Assembly: GCF_000332155.1 (NCBI RefSeq)
Contig: NZ_KB235903.1
Coordinates: forward strand, 1,517,732 to 1,581,731
Reading direction: 5' to 3'
DNA: 64,000 nt
Origin: Kamptonema formosum PCC 6407
GTDB taxonomy: Bacteria; Cyanobacteriota; Cyanobacteriia; Cyanobacteriales; Microcoleaceae
Part shown: piece after piece, positions 8,604 to 15,599 of the stretch
How positions within the stretch are numbered: position 1 is the stretch's first letter
Layout of the letters: each line of letters starts with the position of its first letter
Made by a program: the position numbers and the translations under genes
Notes under the pieces: generated by a model
Told to the model about the DNA's origin: nothing
The model's database searches: none
The model's input: only the letters and a program-made list of their open reading frames with translations

Positions 8604-8798
8604 TTAAGCAGCTACAGTTTCGATATGAGATTCAAGGTGTTTTTCAAAAGATTTGATGCTAATATTGGAAACAAACCTATATTTCCCCAAATCTGTTTCC
8701 TTCTTTTCCTCCTGATTAACTACAACCCACTTACCCGTTTTAGGATCGCGATAAGTTGTGAAGGGATTAGACTTTAATGGTTTATCGCAAGGCTTCAT
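8604..8798 (-). CDS. small conserved-looking hypothetical protein
   Basis: A 64-residue soluble protein with the segment NPFTTYRDPKTGKWVVV, resembling short cyanobacterial proteins of unknown role. It contains one Cys and many Lys/Glu residues. GAGG sits 8 bases before the ATG, which supports translation. No membrane segment, signal peptide or known domain is visible. It stands alone between large non-coding gaps, so context gives no function. Confidence 0.6.
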   Translation of the reverse strand: MKPCDKPLKSNPFTTYRDPKTGKWVVVNQEEKKETDLGKYRFVSNISIKSFEKHLESHIETVAA

Positions 8799-9142
8799 AA
8801 TTTTTACCTCGATTCCTAGTTGAGAGCAATTTTTAGAAGTAGAACGTTATATTTTTAATAATCGCTTATTTGCTTTCGCTACTGCTGCGACACTTATCAT
8901 AAACTTAAGTGATATTAATCCGTTATTTATGTGATTTATACCAATTCATATAGTGACGAAAATCACATCTACAAATAGAATTATATAGCCAGAAAAAAGC
9001 AGCCGATTAGGACTGCATCTAGGAGAAAACCTTGATATTAAAATTGGATAAAAATTGGGAATTAGTAATAGACCATCTTAACACCAATAGATCGCCTATT
9101 TGTTAGAAATATCAGAGAATTTGTTAGTCAACAAGTAAGTAG

Positions 9143-9268
9143 TTAGGCTAATCGCATCAAAATCTCTAAAGTGCTGATTTGTTGTATTTTGTGTTGAGTT
9201 GTTTTGTTTTGAGGTACTAGAGTAAAGCGAATTGCGGTAGTTTGGGCGGGGTAGATGATTAATTCCAT
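9143..9268 (-). CDS. candidate 41-residue small protein
   Basis: Below usual ORF length cut-offs, this frame starts with ATG preceded by AGGAG at an 8-base spacing and encodes MELIIYPAQTTAIRFTLVP followed by a Lys/Gln-rich stretch and a Leu-rich C-terminus. The first half reads like a beta-rich protein segment with cyanobacterial codon use. It may be a small gene or a truncated remnant of a larger one. The rest of 8799-9765 holds AT-rich DNA, a dispersed repeat and a terminator, with no other gene visible. Confidence 0.35.
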   Translation of the reverse strand: MELIIYPAQTTAIRFTLVPQNKTTQHKIQQISTLEILMRLA

Positions 9269-9491
9269 GATGGCTGCTCCTGAACTTTATGTTTTAAATT
9301 TACCCCCTTGTTCAGTAGCAAAGACTTAGAAGCGTGTCAGTATCTTAACTTGTACATTGATTGTCCGGGTTAGGGGGTGAAGCCATTAGGTAGAACTCTA
9401 AGCCTTACGCAGCAAGTAAAAAACATCCTATTGGCAGTGCAGTCAGAACAGGATCGAGAGTAGGACAGTTGAGCAACTGGCACTCCAAATC

Positions 9492-9655
9492 TATAGCAGG
9501 AGGCAGAAGGCAGAAGGCAGAAGGCAGGAGGAAAATACAATAGTAGACATGGTTTGGGCGATCGATAATGTCCTAACCGTACCCTTCTTCCGTCTTCCTG
9601 AGCATCGTAGCCCCTAGCCCCTAGTCCCTCTTAAACCGCCTTGGCGGTTGCTATA
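9492..9655. repeat. dispersed repeat ending in TATAGCAACCGCCAAGGCGG
   Basis: The right end (9633-9655) is the inverse of TATAGCAACCGCCAAGGCGG found at 49512. Both copies are followed inward by GGGGCTA-type heptamers, CCGTCTTCC and a GTCCTAAC block. The left end is less clear, near CTATAGCAGG at 9491-9500, beside four AGGCAGA heptamers. It appears to be an older or longer copy of the 128-bp element at 49512-49639. Confidence 0.5.
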
Positions 9656-9674
9656 TTTGGTTTGAGTGGCACAC

Positions 9675-9713
9675 AAAAACCATGTTTCCGTCCGTTTGGA
9701 AACATGGTTTTTT
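9675..9713 (-). terminator. bidirectional rho-independent terminator after psb34
   Basis: A 14-bp perfect stem (AAAACCATGTTTCC at 9676-9689 against 9698-9711) with an 8-base loop is followed by T runs on both strands. It lies 53 bp after the psb34 stop codon and would end that transcript. Confidence 0.85.
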
Positions 9714-9765
9714 AAGGAATTATTTAAAATTGCACTTCTCAACAGTCTTAAACTACGATCTTAAT

Positions 9766-9933
9766 TTAGACAGTGGAGGCAACGAAGATTAGAACGCCTA
9801 CTAGAACTGCGCCTACGATCGCTTGGATGATGTAGTTCCGCTGTTGACTCTTGTTTGGAGCCTCAGCTTGGTACATCTTCGGTTCTTTCGCAAAGTTGTT
9901 CAGTCGTCCACCTTCTTCTTCGATATAGGGCAT
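9766..9933 (-). CDS. psb34: Psb34 / ssl1498-family light-harvesting-like protein
   Basis: This short gene encodes 55 residues starting MPYIEEEGGRLNNFAKEPKM, followed by a basic linker and one C-terminal membrane helix (about 33-54, IIQAIVGAVLVGVLIFVAS). The pattern matches the ssl1498 family, shown to be Psb34, a single-helix protein of the thylakoid that binds CP47 intermediates during photosystem II assembly. It has the usual family length. A strong terminator follows. The next gene upstream on the same strand, thiG, ends 70 bp before its start. Confidence 0.93.
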   Translation of the reverse strand: MPYIEEEGGRLNNFAKEPKMYQAEAPNKSQQRNYIIQAIVGAVLVGVLIFVASTV

Positions 9934-10004
9934 GAGTAAAAATCCTTAGTTCTTGATATCCCTCAACTTTAACAAAAATGTGTACAGCAGAGGGATTTTT
10001 TAGC

Positions 10005-10835
10005 TTACTTAGAGGCGATCGTACCAGTGAGGGGGGAAGAGGCGATCGCATAATCTTTAACTGGCATTCTGCCCGCTAAATAGGCCAAACGCCCTGCTTC
10101 TGCGGCCATTCCCATCGCTTTCGCCATTGCGGGGGCATTTTTTGCTAATGCGATCGCAGAATTGATCAGCAACGCCCCAGCCCCCATCTCCATCGCCAAA
10201 GCCGCCTCACTTGGGGCTCCAATTCCGGCATCCACTACCACAGGAATCTTCACTGTGTCAATAATTATCTGAATGTTCGCAGCATTTTTTATCCCCTGTC
10301 CCGAACCAATTGGGGAACCCAAAGGCATCACTGTCACGCAGCCAACTTCTTCTAAACGTTTTGCCAACAATGGGTCAGCATTAATGTATGGTAATACCGC
10401 AAAACCTTCTTTCACCAATTGCTCTGCTGCTTCTAGCGTACCGATGGGATCTGGTAGCAGATATTTAGCATCGGGGATCACTTCCAATTTAACAAAATTA
10501 TTGTCTTCTTGACCCAGAAGTTTTGCCATTTCTCGCCCTAATCGAGCTACTCGAATTGCATCTTCAGCAGTTTGACAACCCGCCGTATTTGGCAACATCC
10601 AAATTTTACTCCAATCTAATGCCTCTGCCAACCCTTCATGTCCAGGTGCTTTAGTTTGCACTCGCCGCACTGCGACGGTGACAATTTCACAACCAGAAGC
10701 GGCAATACTTTGCTGCATTTCCTCAATACTGCGATATTTGCCAGTACCCGTCATTAAGCGCGATTTGAAAGTCTTTCCTGCAATAACTAGGGGATTGTCG
10801 AGAGTGTAGGTAATTGATTTTTCTAATGTTTGCAT
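10005..10835 (-). CDS. thiG: thiazole synthase ThiG
   Basis: A 276-residue enzyme that builds the thiazole phosphate of thiamine from deoxyxylulose phosphate, dehydroglycine and ThiS thiocarboxylate. Recognisable motifs are [36 protein letters not shown] with the Schiff-base lysine, [13 protein letters not shown] and [19 protein letters not shown]. The barrel is complete. In many cyanobacteria ThiG is fused to ThiO, but here it stands alone and thiO lies 2.8 kb upstream on the same strand with other genes between. No ThiS gene is adjacent. AGGAG precedes the ATG. Confidence 0.96.
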   Translation of the reverse strand: MQTLEKSITYTLDNPLVIAGKTFKSRLMTGTGKYRSIEEMQQSIAASGCEIVTVAVRRVQTKAPGHEGLAEALDWSKIWMLPNTAGCQTAEDAIRVARLGREMAKLLGQEDNNFVKLEVIPDAKYLLPDPIGTLEAAEQLVKEGFAVLPYINADPLLAKRLEEVGCVTVMPLGSPIGSGQGIKNAANIQIIIDTVKIPVVVDAGIGAPSEAALAMEMGAGALLINSAIALAKNAPAMAKAMGMAAEAGRLAYLAGRMPVKDYAIASSPLTGTIASK

Positions 10836-10855
10836 TTGTGTATCTCCTAAGATTT

Positions 10856-11092
10856 TTAACTTGGGGCAACAGTCTCTTGTGCATCACCAAAAATGGCATA
10901 TTCTAGTGCATTTTCATGTTGCTGTCTCCCTCCGAGCATCTTCTCTAATTCCCATCCTTCCTCTATCGTTAAATCCTCTCTTTCAACAGCATAGATAATT
11001 TGCCCCAATATAATTAACTTTGCTTCTAGAGGCATCTTATTATTTAATCCTTTTTGAATGAGATATTCAAAATCTTTCAACACGCTTTCCAT
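10856..11092 (-). CDS. small acidic partner of the nuclease-like protein (possible immunity protein)
   Basis: A 78-residue predicted all-helical acidic protein ([26 protein letters not shown]). It has no membrane segment. Its start overlaps the end of the upstream nuclease-like gene by 26 bp, indicating tight translational coupling. The size, acidity and overlap resemble immunity proteins or antitoxins paired with nuclease toxins, but no family is recognised and the role is inferred from layout only. It ends 21 bp before the thiG start. Confidence 0.6.
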   Translation of the reverse strand: MESVLKDFEYLIQKGLNNKMPLEAKLIILGQIIYAVEREDLTIEEGWELEKMLGGRQQHENALEYAIFGDAQETVAPS

Positions 11093-11585
11093 CCATCCAC
11101 TCCTGTCTGCTTATTGTTTGTGTTTCTCCACTTCTGTCGATCCACATCATACTTTGAATTTGATAGTTTACATCCCACTCTAATGCTCTTTGAATCCCAG
11201 CATTGATTTTTTTAACATCGTACTCATCTCGGTTAATATGGTATACAACTACCATTGCTCCTTTACGCCTTGCATCTCTCAAACCATCTTGAACTCTATC
11301 CTTAAGATTTGCGGTCTCCTGCGTTAACTCCTTAAACTCCCAGACTTCTCCATCAATATTAGCATCTGGGGTCTTTACCCCCTCTGCTGCTCGTTCGCTC
11401 AAGAGTATAACCCTCTTCCCCATTTTAGCCAAAACTTCAGCAACAAATCTTTCCGAATCATTAAGATTATGTTCTGAGTGAACCAGCACAAACCCACCAG
11501 CGCCCTCATCAAAATAATACCGCTGATATTCTAATTCTGCATTATAATAGATTTCTTTACTTTGCTCAATATACTCTAAGTTCAT
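11067..11585 (-). CDS. CdiA-CT-like PD-(D/E)XK nuclease domain protein
   Basis: A 172-residue protein. The frame is open further upstream to 11693, but that extension translates heptamer repeats, so I place the start at MNLEYIEQ (11585). The centre has KTPDANIDGEVWEFKEL: Asp74, then eight residues, then Glu83-Phe-Lys85, a PD-(D/E)XK-type active site. The layout resembles the tRNase-type C-terminal domains of contact-dependent inhibition toxins (CdiA-CT), preceded by a short helical N-terminus. It is a free-standing domain without a secretion region, with a small overlapping gene downstream. It could be an orphan toxin module, a toxin-antitoxin nuclease or a domesticated nuclease. Confidence 0.6.
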   Translation of the reverse strand: MNLEYIEQSKEIYYNAELEYQRYYFDEGAGGFVLVHSEHNLNDSERFVAEVLAKMGKRVILLSERAAEGVKTPDANIDGEVWEFKELTQETANLKDRVQDGLRDARRKGAMVVVYHINRDEYDVKKINAGIQRALEWDVNYQIQSMMWIDRSGETQTISRQEWMDGKRVERF

Positions 11586-11651
11586 ATTACCAAAGAAGGG
11601 ACTACGATGCTCAGTACTAGGGACTAGGGAAAGAGGAAGAAAGGAAGAGAT

Positions 11652-11722
11652 GGGGAAGGTACCAAATACCAAATACCAATTACCAATTACCAATTACCAA
11701 TTACCAATTACCAATTACCAAA
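11652..11722. repeat. TTACCAA heptamer tandem repeat
   Basis: At least eight copies of the 7-bp unit TTACCAA, some slightly changed, fill the gap between the adenylate cyclase stop and the nuclease-like gene. This is one of many heptameric STRR-type arrays in the window. Confidence 0.85.
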
Positions 11723-12928
11723 TTATTTAAGATTGCGAATCAAATACATATCAAGTTCACCTTTATTTTTAGCAGAAATCTTACCTCGATATTCGCATTC
11801 ACAAAAATCTTTAACTAACTCAAACGTTGCACTAGAAATATTGATATTTCCAGGTATCCCCGAAGATTCCATTCGAGAAGCAGTATTAACCGTATCTCCC
11901 CAGACATCATAGGCAAACTTCTTATTACCAATTACCCCAGCCAATAAAGGCCCTGAATGAATGCCAATACGGATTGACCAATAAGAAATATTTTGTTGAG
12001 ACTTCTGCATTTTTCGTAACTCCATAAACTGTTGAATTTCTAAGGCCGCAAGCACGGCATCAAAAGCGTGATTTGGGTTCGGCTTGGGAATTCCTGCTGC
12101 ACACATATAACTGTCACCAATTGTCTTCAATTTTTCCAGAGAGTATTTATCCACCACGCGATCGAAATAAGAAAAACAATAGTCAAGTTCATCAACCAAC
12201 TCTCGTGGAGTCATTTTTTCAGATAACTGAGTAAAGCCTTTAAAATCAGTAAATAAAACCGAGACGCATTCATAATAAACTGGTTCCACTTTACCGTTAT
12301 TTTTGAGTTCATCGGCAATGTCAACTGGTAGCACATTTAAGAGTAATTGGTCAGACTTACGCTTTTCTGCCTCAAGTTCAGAATATAGCCTATTAATCTC
12401 TTTAAATCGTTCCGCATTGCGGATAGCTGATGATAGTTGTAACGCTAAAAGATAGCCAATTCGTAAATCTTCTTGAGTATAAGCTCGTGGAGTAGTTGTA
12501 GCAAAGTTAATGGTTCCTAAAACCTTACCTTCACTTTCTAAAGGAATGATAATTTGGGAAGCATAGTCAGATAAAATAGAAGTAAGACATTTTTCCTGAA
12601 TTAATTGAGATTGACCTGTTTTAAAAGCTTTTTTGATCGGGCCACCTTCTGGGAGTTCAGTAATATCTACATTTATAGGCTTACCAAATAAAGTGGTACA
12701 ACTATGAGTGCTCTGTAGGCAAACACTACAGTGTTCAAAGTCTAGCAACCATTTGGCTTGCTTGCCTACTACTCGCAAAATCTGACCTATATCGAGAGTA
12801 CGATTAATGGCAGTAGCAATTTCATTAACTGCGGAAATACGGATCGAAAGCGCTTGAGCTTCTGCTAACAGGCGGCGGGCTGTTAGCAGAAGTTCTTCTC
12901 TGTCTTGATCTTCTAGCCGCTCACCCAT
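11723..12928 (-). CDS. GAF-domain class III adenylate cyclase
   Basis: A 401-residue soluble signalling enzyme that makes cAMP. An N-terminal helical segment is followed by a GAF domain (about 35-175), a short coiled coil and a class III cyclase catalytic domain (about 210-400). Catalytic residues are visible: LFTDFKGFTQLSE with the metal-binding Asp, KLKTIGDSYM with adenine-binding Lys and second metal Asp, and YDVWGDTVNTASRM with the ATP-specifying Asp and the transition-state Asn and Arg. The domain looks fully active. The gene lies in a minus-strand run between the AhpD-like protein and the nuclease-like pair. Confidence 0.92.
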   Translation of the reverse strand: MGERLEDQDREELLLTARRLLAEAQALSIRISAVNEIATAINRTLDIGQILRVVGKQAKWLLDFEHCSVCLQSTHSCTTLFGKPINVDITELPEGGPIKKAFKTGQSQLIQEKCLTSILSDYASQIIIPLESEGKVLGTINFATTTPRAYTQEDLRIGYLLALQLSSAIRNAERFKEINRLYSELEAEKRKSDQLLLNVLPVDIADELKNNGKVEPVYYECVSVLFTDFKGFTQLSEKMTPRELVDELDYCFSYFDRVVDKYSLEKLKTIGDSYMCAAGIPKPNPNHAFDAVLAALEIQQFMELRKMQKSQQNISYWSIRIGIHSGPLLAGVIGNKKFAYDVWGDTVNTASRMESSGIPGNINISSATFELVKDFCECEYRGKISAKNKGELDMYLIRNLK

Positions 12929-12949
12929 AATAAGGGTATAAGATATAGA

Positions 12950-13492
12950 TTATAAAGCATCTATTTCTAGGGCAATGGCATCAGTATATCGGTTGACAAA
13001 GCTAAATAGATCTGCTGTGGCAATAATCTCAAAGATTTCGGCATCATCTAGCCCTAAATCCCGTAAGTTTTGGTAATCAGCTTCTGTCATTTCCTGGGGT
13101 TTAGTAGCAGCTTGCAAACCAAAGCTAATTAAGGCTTTATCGCGTTTGGGTAAAGGGCAATTAGCAAAGTCAGAAACCAGGGTTCGCAGGATTTCTTCGC
13201 TCATTCCTAAAGCTGATAGTCCGTGCAGGTGTACTTTGAGGGCGTATTGACTATTATTGGCTTGGGAAATAGCAACACCTACCATTTCTTTAAGCGTCCG
13301 GGGTAAGTCTCCTTCCAAGATTGTCGCCCGGAACTTTTTCCAATTTGCTTCTAAGATATCAGGGTTGATTGCCATAGACTTGAAGAGGTTAGGAATAATT
13401 CCGAATCCTAATTCTGCCAATATTTCTTCGTAAACTGCCTTAGCTTTTGGATCGGTAAGTTGGTCGTACTCTATGATTGGAAAATGTGCCAT
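12950..13492 (-). CDS. AhpD-like (carboxymuconolactone decarboxylase family) protein lacking the active cysteines
   Basis: A 180-residue all-helical protein of the CMD/AhpD superfamily (peroxidase-related branch). The family's redox motif CxYCxxxH aligns with SQYALKVH at 81-88, so both Cys are replaced by Ser and Ala while Tyr83 and His88 remain. The fold markers EEILAELGF, PNLFKSMA and LKEMVGVAIS are present. It therefore cannot act by the classical AhpD dithiol mechanism. Its substrate is unknown. It is 21 bp upstream of the adenylate cyclase gene on the same strand and may share its transcript. Confidence 0.85.
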   Translation of the reverse strand: MAHFPIIEYDQLTDPKAKAVYEEILAELGFGIIPNLFKSMAINPDILEANWKKFRATILEGDLPRTLKEMVGVAISQANNSQYALKVHLHGLSALGMSEEILRTLVSDFANCPLPKRDKALISFGLQAATKPQEMTEADYQNLRDLGLDDAEIFEIIATADLFSFVNRYTDAIALEIDAL

Positions 13493-13547
13493 GAGGGTTG
13501 TAAGTTTTACTACAGTTAATTTTGATTAGGGCTTACAGCATTTCTTC

Positions 13548-13599
13548 TGTAACGCCGCCCTCTGGGCGGTTTCTTGACCGCCCAGAGGGCGGCGTTACA
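13548..13599. repeat. perfect 23-bp hairpin of the TAACGCCGCC family
   Basis: The arms 13548-13570 and 13577-13599 are perfectly complementary around a 6-base loop. The arms begin with TGTAACGCCGCCCTCTGGG. Related copies lie at 30565-30616, 36301-36329 (one arm) and 60410-60458. The position between thiO and the AhpD-like gene could also make it a transcript-stabilising or terminating hairpin, but no T run follows on the minus strand. Confidence 0.8.
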
Positions 13600-13622
13600 A
13601 GCAATATTAGCTTTAGCCCTAT

Positions 13623-14732
13623 TTAATGATGAGGCGCACCACTGTCAGCAAATCGTGAATAGTGAAAATGACTGAGTAGCGGATCTGATTTGTGCTGCTC
13701 AATCCAATCTGCAATCATTATAGCAGTTACTGGAGCCAATAATATACCGTTGCGGTAATGGCCAGTTGCTAATGTTAGATTATCCCAAGCACTATAACCA
13801 AGAATCGGCAATTCATCAGGTGTTGCAGGGCGAAATCCCCACCAAAACTCTTGAATTAGATAGTGTTGTAATTCAGGATAAAGCCGGATAGCTCTGCTTA
13901 GTAAAGCTTGGATTCCCCAAGGTGTATTACCAGGAGTGAAATTTACGTTTTCGCTAGTTGCTCCAATGATAATTTGACCATCTTTACGCGGAACAATGTA
14001 ACTTTCATCACCAAATAAAACCATCTGAAGCTGCTGAATGATAGGAGGAGTTTCTGGTGGGGGACATACTGAAAGCATTTGTCCCTTTTTAGGATAAACA
14101 GGTACAGGTAATAACTGATTTGACCAAGCACCTGTTGCTAAAATATAATGATTAGCTTGTAATTCTCCGCTGGATGTTTTAACTCCTAAAACTTTAGTGC
14201 CACTGCGAATTATTTCTTCTACCCTTTCTTGGGAAATGTCAATTTTTAATTTCTTGGCTGCTATCTGGAGTGTCTGAAATAAAGCACGGTTATCGACTTG
14301 AGCATCATTAGGATACCACCAACCCCCAATTATTTCATTGCTTAATCCAGGTTGGTGTTGATGAATTGCATCTTTGTCTAACCATTGACTGTTAAGTGTT
14401 AACTGTTTGTTGTAAGTTACTTCCGGTTGTTCATAAACTGGTGATAAAATTCCACAAGGCCAGTATCCAGTTGTTAACCCAGTAATTGTTTCTAGTTTAC
14501 CAATCCATTCTGGGTATAATGCCCGACTTTGCAAACACAAATCCAGCATTGGACTTGGGGGGATATTTTCAGCTTGCGGTGCTAGCATTCCAGCAGCAGC
14601 AGTTGCAGCCGCTTGGTGTGATTCGCTGCTGAGAATAGTGACTTGAGCCCCTCGCAATTTTAATTCTATGGCTAGCGAGAGACCAATTATGCCACCACCA
14701 ATAATTAGAATGTCAGTAAGTATTTCGCCCAA
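13623..14732 (-). CDS. thiO: glycine oxidase ThiO
   Basis: An FAD-dependent oxidase giving the imine of glycine for thiazole synthesis. The N-terminal dinucleotide-binding site is DILIIGGGIIGLSLAIELK, followed by AAAGMLAPQAE, HYILATGAWS and the C-terminal GFRPATPDELPILG and TGHYRNGILLAP. The frame extends to an ATG at 14810, but that codon lies inside a mobile repeat. A TTG at 14730-14732 with GAGGA about 6 bases upstream gives a natural N-terminus (about 369 residues), so I prefer it. It is separate from thiG, unlike the ThiO-ThiG fusion seen in many cyanobacteria. Confidence 0.92.
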   Translation of the reverse strand: MGEILTDILIIGGGIIGLSLAIELKLRGAQVTILSSESHQAAATAAAGMLAPQAENIPPSPMLDLCLQSRALYPEWIGKLETITGLTTGYWPCGILSPVYEQPEVTYNKQLTLNSQWLDKDAIHQHQPGLSNEIIGGWWYPNDAQVDNRALFQTLQIAAKKLKIDISQERVEEIIRSGTKVLGVKTSSGELQANHYILATGAWSNQLLPVPVYPKKGQMLSVCPPPETPPIIQQLQMVLFGDESYIVPRKDGQIIIGATSENVNFTPGNTPWGIQALLSRAIRLYPELQHYLIQEFWWGFRPATPDELPILGYSAWDNLTLATGHYRNGILLAPVTAIMIADWIEQHKSDPLLSHFHYSRFADSGAPHH

Positions 14733-14788
14733 AATTTCCTCAAAAAAGTTATGATAATCTATGTAAAATGATGCAGCCAAGGGTAAAG

Positions 14789-14920
14789 AGGACTTACGCA
14801 CTCCGACCAAAAAAACTAGATTTTCGATCGAATCTGGGATGTTCTAACGAAGTATTTTCGTGAAAAACTCTTGGTTGAGCGAAGTCGCAACCCGGTTTCT
14901 GATCCCATGAGCGTAAGTCC
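14789..14920. repeat. MITE-like element with AGGACTTACGCA ends
   Basis: AGGACTTACGCA at 14789-14800 faces GCGTAAGTCC at 14911-14920 in inverse orientation. The inside carries a CCCGGTTTCT block shared with the elements near 1216-1310, 15457-15540 and 26841-26949. It lies directly upstream of thiO and supplies the spurious ATG of the longer thiO frame. No coding capacity is visible. Confidence 0.7.
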
Positions 14921-14983
14921 AGTAAATTTCAAGAGATTTTTTGCTGAGCTACACACCTTGTCGGATCTCCCTAAGAGATAAGT

Positions 14984-15322
14984 CTATCCTTGGGCTGTCC
15001 ACACGGTGCCAGAACCTTGGCCCCATAAGCCGTCATATTTTGTCACCTTAATGTCACCTAAAACTTGAGTTTGGCAGGATAAGCGGCGATTAGACGTGGG
15101 AGAATGAGGAGGGAGTGAGAGCCTGGTTTTTTCGCGCCAAGAGGGTTCGGAAACTTCTCCCTCTACCTCGACGGCGCAAGTACCGCAGGTACCCAGTCCG
15201 TGACAGTTGACGATCGCAGCCTTGCCATTGTAGACGGCGATGTCATTTTTCAGTAACACCTGACGCAGATTAGCTCCGCGATCGCACTCTATCGTTTTCC
15301 CTTGAGCTCGTACTGTTACCAT
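14984..15322 (-). CDS. 2Fe-2S ferredoxin-like protein
   Basis: A 112-residue plant-type ferredoxin-fold protein. Cluster ligands are Cys40, Cys46, Cys49 (CHGLGTCGTC) and Cys83 (LSCQTQV), giving the Cx5Cx2C...C spacing of 2Fe-2S domains. The C-terminus extends about 20 residues past the domain. It is a low-molecular-weight electron carrier in the cytoplasm; its partner is unknown. It is transcribed on the minus strand, opposite to cimA, with a repeat-filled 277-bp divergent region between them. Confidence 0.9.
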   Translation of the reverse strand: MVTVRAQGKTIECDRGANLRQVLLKNDIAVYNGKAAIVNCHGLGTCGTCAVEVEGEVSEPSWREKTRLSLPPHSPTSNRRLSCQTQVLGDIKVTKYDGLWGQGSGTVWTAQG

Positions 15323-15390
15323 ACAGATTCACCAAAATAGACCTATATGTTAATTTTCCTACATTTTGTTACAGTTATTTAAAATATGGC

Positions 15391-15455
15391 TAATAGCTAA
15401 TGGCTAATGGCTAATGGCTAATGGCTAATGGCTAGTGGCTAATTGCTAATGGCTA
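15391..15455. repeat. TAATGGC heptamer array
   Basis: About eight to nine copies of a 7-bp unit (TAATGGC with AGTGGCT/AATTGCT variants) lie in the divergent gap between the ferredoxin and cimA genes. A second array of ACAACTA heptamers (about 15551-15595) ends five bases before the cimA ATG, so it occupies the place of a normal ribosome-binding region. Confidence 0.85.
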
Positions 15456-15456
15456 T

Positions 15457-15540
15457 AGGACTTACGCAAAGAAACCGGGTTTTTATGAAAAATCAAGATT
15501 TGAAAACTAGAGATATAAGAAGAAACCCGGTTTCTGATCT
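15457..15540. repeat. partial AGGACTTACGCA element with AGAAACCGGGT palindrome
   Basis: AGGACTTACGCA at 15457-15468 is followed by AGAAACCGGGT and, about 45 bp on, by AGAAACCCGGTTTCT. The matching right end is not seen, so the copy appears truncated. It belongs to the family at 14789 and 26841. Confidence 0.6.
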
Positions 15541-15599
15541 CAGTTAACAGTTAACAACCAACAACTAACAACTAACAACTAACAACTAACAACTACCCA

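Noticed and set aside
14733..14810. 26-residue N-terminal extension of ThiO
   Set aside because: Its ATG lies in a mobile repeat and the sequence does not resemble ThiO; a TTG with GAGGA fits better.
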